In this document: piece by piece, positions 39,887 through 48,785 of the stretch
How positions within the stretch are numbered: position 1 is the stretch's first letter
Layout of the letters: each line of letters opens with the position of its first letter
From: Aerococcus sp.
GTDB lineage: Bacteria > Bacillota > Bacilli > Lactobacillales > Aerococcaceae
Assembly: GCA_022768285.1 (NCBI GenBank)
Contig: JALEMJ010000001.1
Location: 62,001-126,000 of the forward strand
DNA: 64,000 nt
Reading direction: 5' to 3'
Notes under the pieces: model-generated
The model's input: only the letters and a program-made list of their open reading frames with translations
Told to the model about the DNA's origin: nothing
Databases searched by the model: none
Made by a program: the position numbers and the translations under genes

Positions 39887-40160
39887 TTAATTGCTATATA
39901 CCAATTGCTTATTTGTGACGCCAACACATGACGCTTACCTAGATAACGGCACATTGATAAGACTTACTGTTGGTAGAATGATCATATCATTAAATGATTG
40001 CGTTAGGAATCCCTTGGATCATAAATATTGATAATTCAGAAGTGCCTATTTTCTAGGGAATAAAATGCTTTAAATCGACTATAGTAACAATTAAATGTGA
40101 ACGGTTTCTTTCATTTTGCTATAATTATTCTGATAGTAAAAAATAACAGGTGAGGAACAG
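39887..40160. other. AT-rich spacer upstream of the restriction-modification gene
   Basis: No credible gene. It holds a possible minus-strand promoter (TTCCTA and TATGAT with a 17-base spacer, 39981-40009) that would feed the orphan terminator, and a plus-strand TATAAT at about 40120-40126 that probably drives the following gene. A short near-palindrome AATGATCATATCATT spans 39978-39992. Confidence 0.5.
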
Positions 40161-42938
40161 ATGATTACGCAAAGAGAACAACGAAAAGCTGCCAAGGAAT
40201 TTGCAGAGTGGTGGGCAGGTAAAGGTGATGAGAAAGGACAATCGCAGACTTTCTGGCTAACATTGCTGGAGCAAGTGTATGGTGTAGAACACCCAGAAGA
40301 TGTGATTCAATTTGAAAATCGTGTCAAATTGGATAAGACGAGTTTTATAGATGGCTATATTCCAAGTACGCACGTATTGATTGAACAGAAATCTTCCAAT
40401 AAAGATTTACGTAAAGGTATTCGACAATCAGATGGCACAGTGTTGACACCATTCCAACAAGCTAAGCGCTATTCGATAGAGCTTCCTTACGAGGATCGTC
40501 CGCGTTGGATAGTGATCTCCAATTTCAAGGAGTTCCATATTTACGATATGAATGATCCACAGGGGGCTGCAGAAGTTATTCAATTAAAGGATTTAGAAGA
40601 GGACTACTATCGTCTCAGTTTCTTGATCAATACAGAAAGTGATCACATCAACAAATCTGAAGAAGTTTCCATCAAAGCCGGAGAACTCGTCGGGATGTTG
40701 TACGATGCATTGCTTCATGAGTATAACGATCCGGAAGATCCAACGAATTTGAGATATCTAAACATGCTATGTGTGCGCCTTGTTTTCTGTTTCTATGCAG
40801 AAGACGCAGGGCTATTTGGTACGCGTGATATGTTCCATGATTATCTCGCGAAATTTAAAGAATCGCCGGATGCATTCCGTAAAGCGCTCATCGACTTATT
40901 CAAGGTACTCGATCAAAAAGAGGAAGATCGCGATCCCTATGCTTCCGATGAATTATTAGCCTTCCCATACGTCAATGGTGGGTTATTTAGCGATGAAAAT
41001 ATTATCGTTCCACGTGTGAATGAAGAAATCATTGATATCATTTTGAATAAAGCATCCTCAGGTTTCGATTGGTCAACCATTAGTCCAACAATATTCGGTG
41101 GTGTATTTGAATCCACATTGAACCCAGAAATTAGACGCTCAGGTGGTATGCACTATACATCGATTGAAAATATTCATAAAGTCATCGATCCTTTGTTTAT
41201 GGATGAACTCAATGAGGAATTTAAGGAAATCATCTCACTAAAAACGAAAACAATTCGAGAGAAAAGACTGAGTGAATTTCAAGATAAACTAGCCTCGCTG
41301 AAATTCTTAGATCCAGCAGCGGGGAGTGGTAACTTCTTAACGGAAACTTATCTGTCACTGCGTCGTCTAGAAAATAGCGTATTAAAGGAGCTAAACGGCA
41401 CGCAGATCGTATTAGGAGAGATCCATAACCCGATTAAAGTATCTATCAATCAATTTTACGGCATTGAAATTAATGACTTTGCGGTATCCGTCGCCAAAAC
41501 AGCACTGTGGATTGCGGAATCGCAGATGATGAAAGAAACCGAAGATATCGTCAATATCGATTTAGATTTCTTACCTTTGAAGAGTTATATCAATATCACA
41601 GAAGGGAATGCGCTGCGTATTGACTGGAATGATGTCATTTCTAATTGGCAAGTCAACTATATAATGGGTAATCCACCGTTTGTAGGGGCACGTCTGATGA
41701 ATGTTTCTCAAAAAGAGGATATGAAGCTTGTTTTTGAAGGAACGAAGAAAATTGGTAATTTGGATTACGTATCCGCCTGGTACAAAAAAGCATCGCGATA
41801 TATTAACGGTACAGATATTGAATGTGCTTTTGTTTCCACTAATTCTATTGTACAGGGCGAACAAGTCGAAATTTTATGGGAACCATTAATAAAACAATAT
41901 GGTATGAATATTATTTTTGCATATCATACGTTTATCTGGAACAATGAAGCGGCTACAAAAGCACATGTTCATTGTGTAATTGTGGGCTTTTCACAGGTTG
42001 ATAGGCAGAAGAAATATATTTACAATAGCGATGGCTCAGTAAAGAAAGCGGTGGATCATCTTAATGGGTACTTAATTGAAGGACCTGATATTTTTGTGAC
42101 TTCTAGAAGAGAACCATTAGGGGATGTTCCACATATGATTTTTGGTAATCAACCAAATGACGGTGGAAATTTGCTATTATCTTCAGAGGAAAAAGAAGAG
42201 ATGATTCACAAATTTCCTCAAACTGAGAAATATATCAGAAAATTTATAGGTTCCCGTGAGTTAATTAATAATAAAGAAAGATATTGCTTGTGGATCACAC
42301 CGCAAGAATCTAAAGACACACTTAAAATTCAACCTATAAAACAGAGAATTGAGAAGGTTAGAGAAACGCGACTTGCCAGTAAACGAAAGGTTACACAGCA
42401 ATTATCGGATATACCTTATTCATTTGGATATGTTAGCCAACCGAAAAATGGATCGTATATCGCTGTTCCAAGGGTATCATCTGAAAAAAGGAAATATATT
42501 CCTATGGGGTTTATGACCTACACAACTGTTGCTTCAGATGCATTGCAAATCGTACCTAATGCAGATATTTATGAGTTTGGCGTACTTACATCTAATGTTC
42601 ATATGGCATGGATGCGGACGGTTGCAGGTAGAATTAAAAGTGATTATAGATATTCGATAAATATTGTATATAACAATTTTCCTTGGCCTAAATTGAGCGA
42701 TAAAGATAAAAATAAGATAGAAAAAACAGCTCAAGAAATACTTTTGGCAAGACAATTATATCCAGATTGGTCCTTTGCAGATTTGTATAATGAATTAACC
42801 ATGCCACCTGAACTTCGTAAAGCTCACCAAGAGAATGATAAGGCAGTGATGGAAGCTTATGGTTTTGATTGGCGGCACATGACGGAAGCAGAGTGTGTTG
42901 GGGAATTGATGAAACTGTATCAGAAATTAACGAAATAA
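40161..42938 (+). CDS. MmeI-like type IIG/IIL restriction-modification enzyme
   Basis: A single 925-residue polypeptide likely to cut DNA and methylate adenine. The N-terminal nuclease has a PD-(D/E)xK-like site (D64, E75-Q-K77). After a helical spacer comes the methylase: motif I DPAAGSGNF (384-392) and motif IV NPPF (504-507), the N6-adenine type. The target-recognition part covers about 600-850, and a C-terminal helical domain follows. GTGAGGAAC precedes the ATG. No separate methylase or specificity subunit is nearby, which fits the MmeI plan. The second half is much richer in A and T than the first. Confidence 0.9.
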   Translation: MITQREQRKAAKEFAEWWAGKGDEKGQSQTFWLTLLEQVYGVEHPEDVIQFENRVKLDKTSFIDGYIPSTHVLIEQKSSNKDLRKGIRQSDGTVLTPFQQAKRYSIELPYEDRPRWIVISNFKEFHIYDMNDPQGAAEVIQLKDLEEDYYRLSFLINTESDHINKSEEVSIKAGELVGMLYDALLHEYNDPEDPTNLRYLNMLCVRLVFCFYAEDAGLFGTRDMFHDYLAKFKESPDAFRKALIDLFKVLDQKEEDRDPYASDELLAFPYVNGGLFSDENIIVPRVNEEIIDIILNKASSGFDWSTISPTIFGGVFESTLNPEIRRSGGMHYTSIENIHKVIDPLFMDELNEEFKEIISLKTKTIREKRLSEFQDKLASLKFLDPAAGSGNFLTETYLSLRRLENSVLKELNGTQIVLGEIHNPIKVSINQFYGIEINDFAVSVAKTALWIAESQMMKETEDIVNIDLDFLPLKSYINITEGNALRIDWNDVISNWQVNYIMGNPPFVGARLMNVSQKEDMKLVFEGTKKIGNLDYVSAWYKKASRYINGTDIECAFVSTNSIVQGEQVEILWEPLIKQYGMNIIFAYHTFIWNNEAATKAHVHCVIVGFSQVDRQKKYIYNSDGSVKKAVDHLNGYLIEGPDIFVTSRREPLGDVPHMIFGNQPNDGGNLLLSSEEKEEMIHKFPQTEKYIRKFIGSRELINNKERYCLWITPQESKDTLKIQPIKQRIEKVRETRLASKRKVTQQLSDIPYSFGYVSQPKNGSYIAVPRVSSEKRKYIPMGFMTYTTVASDALQIVPNADIYEFGVLTSNVHMAWMRTVAGRIKSDYRYSINIVYNNFPWPKLSDKDKNKIEKTAQEILLARQLYPDWSFADLYNELTMPPELRKAHQENDKAVMEAYGFDWRHMTEAECVGELMKLYQKLTK

Positions 42939-43043
42939 TGTTCATTAACGGAGAATGCAAATATCGCATGTGTATCCTCTTTTTTCTGACATTAATGGTA
43001 ATTTACACAATCTCCCACACAATTTATCACTGTTAATCTATGC

Positions 43044-43049
43044 TATACT
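43044..43049 (+). promoter_or_regulatory. Extended -10 promoter of crtN-crtM
   Basis: TGC-TATACT (TGN extension at 43041-43043). The -35 region is weak. The predicted start, near 43056, leaves a leader of about 155 bases before crtN. Confidence 0.5.
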
Positions 43050-43120
43050 GTATTCACAAAGAGCAACTGTAGGAATCCCAATAAATTTACGGCAGCCGTT
43101 CGTCATCGGTGATATTGCGT

Positions 43121-43159
43121 GAAGGGTTAGGAGACATGTTCGCTTCTAGCCCTTCTTTT
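43121..43159 (+). terminator. Terminator-like hairpin in the crtN leader
   Basis: A 13-bp stem with two G-U pairs (43121-43133 with 43143-43155), a 9-base loop and TTTT, about 50 bases upstream of crtN and after the predicted promoter. It could act as an attenuator, or end transcripts from the upstream gene. Confidence 0.7.
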
Positions 43160-43210
43160 ATGTCGTAACCGCAGTGCTAGGTTTGGCATGTTTTCTCGGA
43201 GGAGGAGAAG

Positions 43211-44698
43211 ATGAAGAAAGTTATTGTGATAGGTGCAGGAGTCGCTGGGTTGACTGCAGCGATTCGTCTTCAGAAGGAAGGCTACGATGTCACCATCTAT
43301 GAGAAGCTGGATCGCCCGGGTGGCAAGATGCATCAGATCAAGGAGCAGGGCTTCACGTTCGATGTCGGTCCAACGATCGTGATGATGCCGGAGATTTACC
43401 GCGAGGTGTTCGAGTTTGCGGGTGTCGATCCGGATGACTACATTCCGATGAAGCAGGTTGATCCGATGATTCAGCTCTATTTTGCGAATGATGAGCCACT
43501 GACGTTGACGAATGATTTGGTTGATTTGATGCATACGCTGGAACATATCTCGCCGGACGATGCGGAGGGGTATCTGGCGTTTTTGGCCGATATCTATAAA
43601 CGCTATCGTATCGCACGCGATGAGTTCTTGACACGGTCGTTCCGCACTTGGCGTGATTTCTACAACCCACACTCTCTGTGGCAGGGATTGCGGTTGCGGA
43701 CGTTCAGTGACGCATATTCGTCGATTTCGAAGTTCGTGAAGGATGATCGGATTCGTAAGTCGCTGGCGTTCCAGACGTTATACATCGGGATTTCACCGTA
43801 TCAGGGACCATCGCTTTACACGATTATTCCAATGATCGAGTTACTTTATGGGATCCATTACATGCAGGGTGGCATGTACACGATGGCAAAAGGGCTCGAA
43901 CGTCTATTCAAGGAATTAGGCGGGACCGTTCACTATCATACGACGGTGGATGAGATCTTGATTTCTGACAAGCGGGCGACCGGTATCCGTATCGGTGATC
44001 AGCGGATCGCTGCGGATGCGGTAGTCTGTGATGCGGATTTCCCGTATGCGATGAAGCATCTGATACCGAACGAAACAGATCGCGGAAAATATACCGATAG
44101 AAAGCTCGACAAGATGGAATACTCCTGTTCGTGTTTAGTGTTCTACTTTGGATTGGACAAGAAATACGACGCGGGTGCGCTCCACAATATTTACTTTGCG
44201 GAGGATTTCCAGGCGAATATCGATGCACTATTCAAGGAAGGCAAATTGCCGGAGGATCCGTCGTTCTATCTCTATCGACCGTCAGTGATGGATGATTCAA
44301 TGGCACCGGAGGGATGCGAGAGTTTGTATGTGTTGATTCCGGTACCAGAGTTATCGAAGTATGATGACTGGTCTGAGGAAACGATTCAGGCGTATCGTCA
44401 GCACATTATCCATCTCATCGAAGAGAAGACGGTGTACAGCGATCTATCGTCCCATATTGTGTATGAGAACCGCTTTACACCGGAACGCTTCAAGTATGGC
44501 TTCAATGCGTATAACGGAGCGACGTTCGGGTTGAAGCCGACGTTATTCCAGAGTAATTATTATCGTCCACACAATAAGTTCGATTATGCGGATCGGTTGT
44601 ACTTCTGTGGGAGCAGCACGCATCCCGGTGCGGGTGTACCAATTGTGATGCAGAGTGCGAAGCTAGCAGTGGAGGAGCTGTTGCGCGATGATCAGTAA
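43211..44698 (+). CDS. crtN: CrtN-type carotenoid desaturase (probably diapophytoene desaturase)
   Basis: A 495-residue FAD-dependent desaturase that adds double bonds to the colourless carotenoid precursor. The FAD-binding GAGVAGL is at 8-14 with E31 at the second strand's end, and the C-terminal phytoene-desaturase signature is FCGSSTHPGAGVPIVMQSA near residue 467. Paired with crtM, it would make yellow 4,4'-diaponeurosporene (C30). C40 chemistry cannot be excluded from sequence alone. GGAGGAGGAG gives a strong ribosome site. It overlaps crtM by 11 bases. Confidence 0.93.
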   Translation: MKKVIVIGAGVAGLTAAIRLQKEGYDVTIYEKLDRPGGKMHQIKEQGFTFDVGPTIVMMPEIYREVFEFAGVDPDDYIPMKQVDPMIQLYFANDEPLTLTNDLVDLMHTLEHISPDDAEGYLAFLADIYKRYRIARDEFLTRSFRTWRDFYNPHSLWQGLRLRTFSDAYSSISKFVKDDRIRKSLAFQTLYIGISPYQGPSLYTIIPMIELLYGIHYMQGGMYTMAKGLERLFKELGGTVHYHTTVDEILISDKRATGIRIGDQRIAADAVVCDADFPYAMKHLIPNETDRGKYTDRKLDKMEYSCSCLVFYFGLDKKYDAGALHNIYFAEDFQANIDALFKEGKLPEDPSFYLYRPSVMDDSMAPEGCESLYVLIPVPELSKYDDWSEETIQAYRQHIIHLIEEKTVYSDLSSHIVYENRFTPERFKYGFNAYNGATFGLKPTLFQSNYYRPHNKFDYADRLYFCGSSTHPGAGVPIVMQSAKLAVEELLRDDQ

Positions 44699-45596
44699 CG
44701 CGAGGCAACTGTTCGAGGATTACTGCACTGACTTTGATGCCTGTGAACGCATTATTAAACAGCAATCCAAGAGTTTTTATGCCGCATTTTCGCGTTTGCC
44801 TGAATTGAAGGCGCAGGCGGTCTATGCGGTATACGCGTTCTGTCGCGAAGCCGATGACGCGATCGATGAACAACACGATCCGACCCTGATCGATCAGATG
44901 AGTGCACAATTGGACCGGATGCGTGAAGGACTGGCGAAGCAGCGCTCCGCGAGGCAGGTGTTCGGTGAGGATACGGAGGCTTCAACGTGGCGCGCGCTGA
45001 TGGTGGCATTTCAGGTGTTTGATTTAGAGTTCGAACCTTTCGCCGATCTACTCGATGGGCAGCGACAGGATGTGCAATTCGCGCAACCGCAGACGGAAAC
45101 CGACCTCTCAGCATACAGTTACTATGTGGCAGGGAGTGTCGGATTGATGTTGTTGCCAATATTGTCCGAGCAGGCACAGGATATTCAGGAACCCGCGAAG
45201 CAGCTCGGTGAAGCGATGCAGCGCACGAATATTTTGCGCGATATCGGTCGGGATTTAGTCATCGATCGGGTGTACCTGCCAGTGGAAACGATGAAACGGT
45301 TCAGTGTGACACATGAGATGCTTGAACGGCACGTGCTGAATCAGTCATTCATTGATCTCTGGGAGTACGAAGCGCGTCTGGCGGAGGCACAGTATCAATC
45401 AGCTTATGGGATGGTGCCGTTGATCGATGACGATTGCCGAGAAGCCCTGTTAGTGGCGGCACTTGTGTATCGCGAAAATTTAGAAGTGGCGAGGTCGCAT
45501 CACTACGCGGTATTCAATACGACGAAACGCGAGATTCCGAAGTCGCGTAAGCTCGCTTGCGTGAAAATGGCGAGGCAGTTACTGAAAACTTTGTGA
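44688..45596 (+). CDS. crtM: CrtM-type squalene/phytoene synthase (probably dehydrosqualene synthase)
   Basis: Joins two prenyl diphosphates head to head. 302 residues, with both Asp-rich motifs: DDAIDE (56-61) in FCREADDAID and RDIGRD (184-189). With CrtN it makes a C30 pigment from two farnesyl diphosphates, as in lactobacilli and staphylococci; product length is inferred from the gene pair. It overlaps crtN by 11 bases and so is translationally coupled. A terminator follows. Confidence 0.93.
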   Translation: MISNARQLFEDYCTDFDACERIIKQQSKSFYAAFSRLPELKAQAVYAVYAFCREADDAIDEQHDPTLIDQMSAQLDRMREGLAKQRSARQVFGEDTEASTWRALMVAFQVFDLEFEPFADLLDGQRQDVQFAQPQTETDLSAYSYYVAGSVGLMLLPILSEQAQDIQEPAKQLGEAMQRTNILRDIGRDLVIDRVYLPVETMKRFSVTHEMLERHVLNQSFIDLWEYEARLAEAQYQSAYGMVPLIDDDCREALLVAALVYRENLEVARSHHYAVFNTTKREIPKSRKLACVKMARQLLKTL

Positions 45597-45610
45597 TGAT
45601 GATAAATGAG

Positions 45611-45643
45611 ACGGTTATTTCTCACAAATAACCGTTTTTTTTC
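45611..45643 (+). terminator. Terminator after crtM
   Basis: A 9-bp perfect stem (45611-45619 with 45627-45635), a 7-base loop and eight T. Confidence 0.9.
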
Positions 45644-45747
45644 TTGGATTTTTAAGAGTAAAACAATAGCGTTTGTGCGAAAAGTGTGTGAAAATAATAC
45701 GGTAAGGGAATATAGCTTCTTTAATCTGATGCAAAGGAGGGAGAGGG

Positions 45748-47076
45748 ATGGTAAGCAAAAATCAGTGGTGGTTGTCGCTCGCCACATTAGCGCTGCTCGG
45801 GGGCTGCGCGACAGATACGCAAGCACCAGCGAATGATGCACAAACGACTGGTTCAGAACCGAAAACAGCAGAAACTTCACAAGAGAAGCAGGCGACAGCT
45901 GAGTCAAACGATACTGAGGATGATGCCGCACCTGAGCAAGAAGCGAAAGCGACAGATACAGACGCAGATACGTCGGGCGATGACGATAAGTCAGCGGAGA
46001 CGACAACAGATGATTTTAGCGCTTTACCTGAGGGGACACAGGTTGCGCTTTACGCGGATGCGTTGTCAGGTGGCGATTGGTTATACGCATGGGAACAGCC
46101 CATTCAGGATCACCGCAGTATTCTGTATTACAAATCCGATGATGACAAGATTTATCTTATCGACGATGAAGGGCCGAGCCGTTTTCAGTCGATGGTCTAC
46201 GGCGTGATGACGGACGACGGAGTGAGTCCTGTGCAATATCAAGGGTACGATCGCTTAACAGGAGCGGCCTTTGATAATGACCAGCCGCAACCTGAGCAAA
46301 CAATCATCAGTCACGATGAATTATTGAAACGCTATAACGCGAATAAGTCTGTTTTTGATGATGTGGGCGAGCATGTGACGGCGACGCGTGATGCATATCT
46401 GAGTTTCATCTCAGCACTCTACAAGGGACGCTTTGCGATGACGATTCCAACATCTGAACAGGATCAGCTGACCGATGCGGAACTCGCCATGCGTCAGTAT
46501 TTGGACAGTACGAATGGCGGTGGCTATCCGCATGCGGAATGGTCGAAGGATATCGCCCTCACTGTTAACGATGAGACGTATGGTTTCCTGGATATGAATT
46601 CTGGTGATGCGAAGCGCTATATCGTCGATGCAACGGACGTTACGGATAATGACACCGGCAATACGAAAGCGCGCGATGCGTTTAAGTCTGAATTTCATGG
46701 CCCACTGCGTACGATGACAGAATATGCATTAATCTTAAAGGAATTGCAGGATCGTATGGGTGAGGATTGGTCAGGCGATGGCGTTGTGCCTCCTTACTTC
46801 GAACCGGCTGATCCGCAAGAATTGATGCTTACCGAGCAAGTGGCATTGAATTTAGTCCAGAATTACATTGTTCTTGAGAGCGGTGGCTTGAGTGGGGATA
46901 AACAGTTTGAGGTTGTATCGCATCCCGACAAGGAAACGGGCGAGATCACAGTCACGGATGGTGAGCAGACGTATATTGTCGCACCGGATGATACAATTTC
47001 CACGCCGGATGGTGACATTCTCCACGACGAAGGCTATATTGGATGGAAGAATTTTGATATATTTAATGGTGAATAA
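45748..47076 (+). CDS. Secreted lipoprotein of unknown function
   Basis: A 442-residue protein with a lipoprotein signal (basic start, hydrophobic core, lipobox LLGGC, lipidated C20). A linker of about 70 residues rich in Thr, Glu, Asp and Ala (to about residue 88) is followed by a folded part: a possible small domain around GDWLYAWEQPIQDHRSILYY, then a region with aromatic and acidic residues and a C-terminal beta-rich segment. I recognise no family. A GGAGG ribosome site is present. The next gene starts 22 bases later, so the two form an operon. Confidence 0.8.
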   Translation: MVSKNQWWLSLATLALLGGCATDTQAPANDAQTTGSEPKTAETSQEKQATAESNDTEDDAAPEQEAKATDTDADTSGDDDKSAETTTDDFSALPEGTQVALYADALSGGDWLYAWEQPIQDHRSILYYKSDDDKIYLIDDEGPSRFQSMVYGVMTDDGVSPVQYQGYDRLTGAAFDNDQPQPEQTIISHDELLKRYNANKSVFDDVGEHVTATRDAYLSFISALYKGRFAMTIPTSEQDQLTDAELAMRQYLDSTNGGGYPHAEWSKDIALTVNDETYGFLDMNSGDAKRYIVDATDVTDNDTGNTKARDAFKSEFHGPLRTMTEYALILKELQDRMGEDWSGDGVVPPYFEPADPQELMLTEQVALNLVQNYIVLESGGLSGDKQFEVVSHPDKETGEITVTDGEQTYIVAPDDTISTPDGDILHDEGYIGWKNFDIFNGE

Positions 47077-47098
47077 TTAGAGAAGGGATTGGCAGTTA

Positions 47099-48283
47099 AT
47101 GGCAAAGAAAAATCCAGCATCACGTGAAACAGTGGGACGCGGCACGCATCAGCGCAATGATGCAGATATGGTATCGGCACGCGAGGTGCGCAGCCAGAAT
47201 AATTCAATGGACGTGAACTACAAGCGTCAATCGAACGACGCAGATATGATTCATCCGCGCGACATTAAGAATCAGAACAATTCAACGGCTAAATTTGATG
47301 ATAAACCGCAGAAGAACGATGCGGACATGGTTCATGCGCGTGAGGTAAGAAACCAAAACAATGCGATGGCTAAATTCGATGACAAACCGCAGAAGAACGA
47401 CGCGGATATGATTCATCCGAATGAAGTGAGAAACCAGAACAACGCGATGGAGAAATACAACCAGAAACCGCAAACGAACAAGGCGGATATAATTCACCCG
47501 AACGAAATCAAGAGTCAAAGCAATGCGATCGCAGAAGCAGGGTTCAATCGCCATGTGAACACAGCGGATATGGTTAATGCGCACGAGGTACGTTCACAGA
47601 ATAACTCGGTAACAGCCGATGACCGTCAGTACGTGCGCGATTTATTGAAGGCTGACAACACGATTACCGTAGCGACCGAAGATAATATTGATGAACTCGG
47701 TCGTCCGAAACACGAAGGACCACAGCAGGTAAAACGTAAACGCTCGAAAGCAGCGATTATTTTCGCAATTATTATTGTTATTTTCGCAGGGATGGCTATC
47801 TACGGCGTTCTCGGTATGGGCTTCTTGCGTCAGGCGAACTTGAGCTTATTCCAGGGAATGGATCAGTTGAGCCAGGTTGCTGAATATGTAGAGTCAGTGA
47901 AGAGTCAGTTAGGTATTGGTGTTAGCCAATCGCCGTTGATTATTCGCGTGATTAGCTATACGTTGATCGCTGTACCAATTCTGACCGCATTCTTCAGTAT
48001 CTTCAAGTCGAAGATTATGCAGATTATCGGGATTATTGTAGCGTTCATTGAAGCCGGGATGTTTATTTTTGCTGGTTTCTATGTTTACCAACTATCAGCA
48101 ACATTACTCGGAAGTTTTCAGAGCAATTTCTTCAATGCCATTTTCCAGAATGCATCGAATGTACTTGGATTGCCAGCATATATGTTGTTTATCGGTGTCG
48201 TTGGGATGGTCATCTTCACGATTATTCGTTTCATCGGTTTGACAATTTCTACGATCCGACGTCCAAAACGTGTGATCCGTTAA
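47099..48283 (+). CDS. NDADM-repeat protein with four membrane helices, unknown function
   Basis: A 394-residue protein in two parts. Residues 20-180 hold six near-identical, very polar units of 26-27 residues (type NDADMVHAREVRNQNNAM plus a KFDDKPQK linker), rich in Asn, Asp, Gln and Lys. After a basic stretch (KRKRSK near 216) come four membrane helices at about 219-240, 280-305, 307-335 and 355-380. There is no signal peptide, so the repeat part is probably cytoplasmic. It is 22 bases after the lipoprotein gene. I recognise no family for the repeat. Confidence 0.85.
   Translation: MAKKNPASRETVGRGTHQRNDADMVSAREVRSQNNSMDVNYKRQSNDADMIHPRDIKNQNNSTAKFDDKPQKNDADMVHAREVRNQNNAMAKFDDKPQKNDADMIHPNEVRNQNNAMEKYNQKPQTNKADIIHPNEIKSQSNAIAEAGFNRHVNTADMVNAHEVRSQNNSVTADDRQYVRDLLKADNTITVATEDNIDELGRPKHEGPQQVKRKRSKAAIIFAIIIVIFAGMAIYGVLGMGFLRQANLSLFQGMDQLSQVAEYVESVKSQLGIGVSQSPLIIRVISYTLIAVPILTAFFSIFKSKIMQIIGIIVAFIEAGMFIFAGFYVYQLSATLLGSFQSNFFNAIFQNASNVLGLPAYMLFIGVVGMVIFTIIRFIGLTISTIRRPKRVIR
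47156..47638 (+). repeat. Six tandem 78-81-bp repeats (NDADM units)
   Basis: Unit starts are at 47156, 47234, 47315, 47396, 47477 and 47558: one spacing of 78 bases, then four of exactly 81. Units 3 and 4 are the closest; unit 6 is the most diverged and its linker is different. Confidence 0.92.
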
Positions 48284-48311
48284 TACATTAACAATCATTA
48301 ATCAACTAACA

Positions 48312-48343
48312 AAAAAGCAGCCGACGATGTCGACTGCTTTTCA
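48312..48343. terminator. Bidirectional terminator between the NDADM gene and the GlsB-type gene
   Basis: AAAAGCAGCCGAC and GTCGACTGCTTTT pair with one mismatch around a 3-base loop. T-runs lie on both sides. Confidence 0.8.
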
Positions 48344-48366
48344 TATTGCTCAATTATAATGGCTTA

Positions 48367-48612
48367 TTAGTTCATTTTTCTGACGAACCAAGAAGCTATT
48401 AATACCAAAATAACAGATCCGATAATGGATGGAATAATTGCCATACCAGCCACTGAAGGGCCGAAGTTACCGAAGAGTAATGTACCGAGCCATGAACCAA
48501 CTAAACCGGAAACAATGTTCCAGATGAAACCATTACCGCCACGGTTAGTTAATGCACCGGCGATTGCACCGATGATAGCTCCGACAATAACTGTCCAGAG
48601 AAAACTAAACAT
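48367..48612 (-). CDS. GlsB/YeaQ/YmgE-family small membrane protein
   Basis: An 81-residue membrane protein with three helices and glycine-rich turns (VGAIIGAIAGAL, GLVGSWLGTLLF). It matches the transglycosylase-associated protein family, which is often stress-induced; its function is not known. It is a single gene with its own ribosome site on the minus strand. Confidence 0.88.
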   Translation of the reverse strand: MFSFLWTVIVGAIIGAIAGALTNRGGNGFIWNIVSGLVGSWLGTLLFGNFGPSVAGMAIIPSIIGSVILVLIASWFVRKMN

Positions 48613-48785
48613 GTAAATTTCACACTCCTTTTTATCAACTGCTAGTTAAACCAGCTCACTTATTATTACCCTAATATGTGAAAATTGCAAATGGAAAGTT
48701 CAAGTCTTTATACATGACATATGCACAATTTTCAGTAAAATTAAACATTAGCTTTATAGGTCACTGCAGAAAAGAGGAGATACCA

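Noticed and set aside
40090..40110. cre site upstream of the restriction-modification gene
   Set aside because: TGTGAACGGTTTCT matches only 12 of 14 consensus positions and is not a palindrome; chance is likely in AT-rich DNA.
42945..42985. Terminator just after the restriction-modification gene
   Set aside because: ATGC/GCAT is only a 4-5-bp stem, separated from the T-run by other bases; it is too weak to call.
47156..47638. CRISPR array
   Set aside because: The 78-81-base repeats lie inside an open reading frame, their period is a multiple of three and there are no unique spacers. They encode protein repeats.
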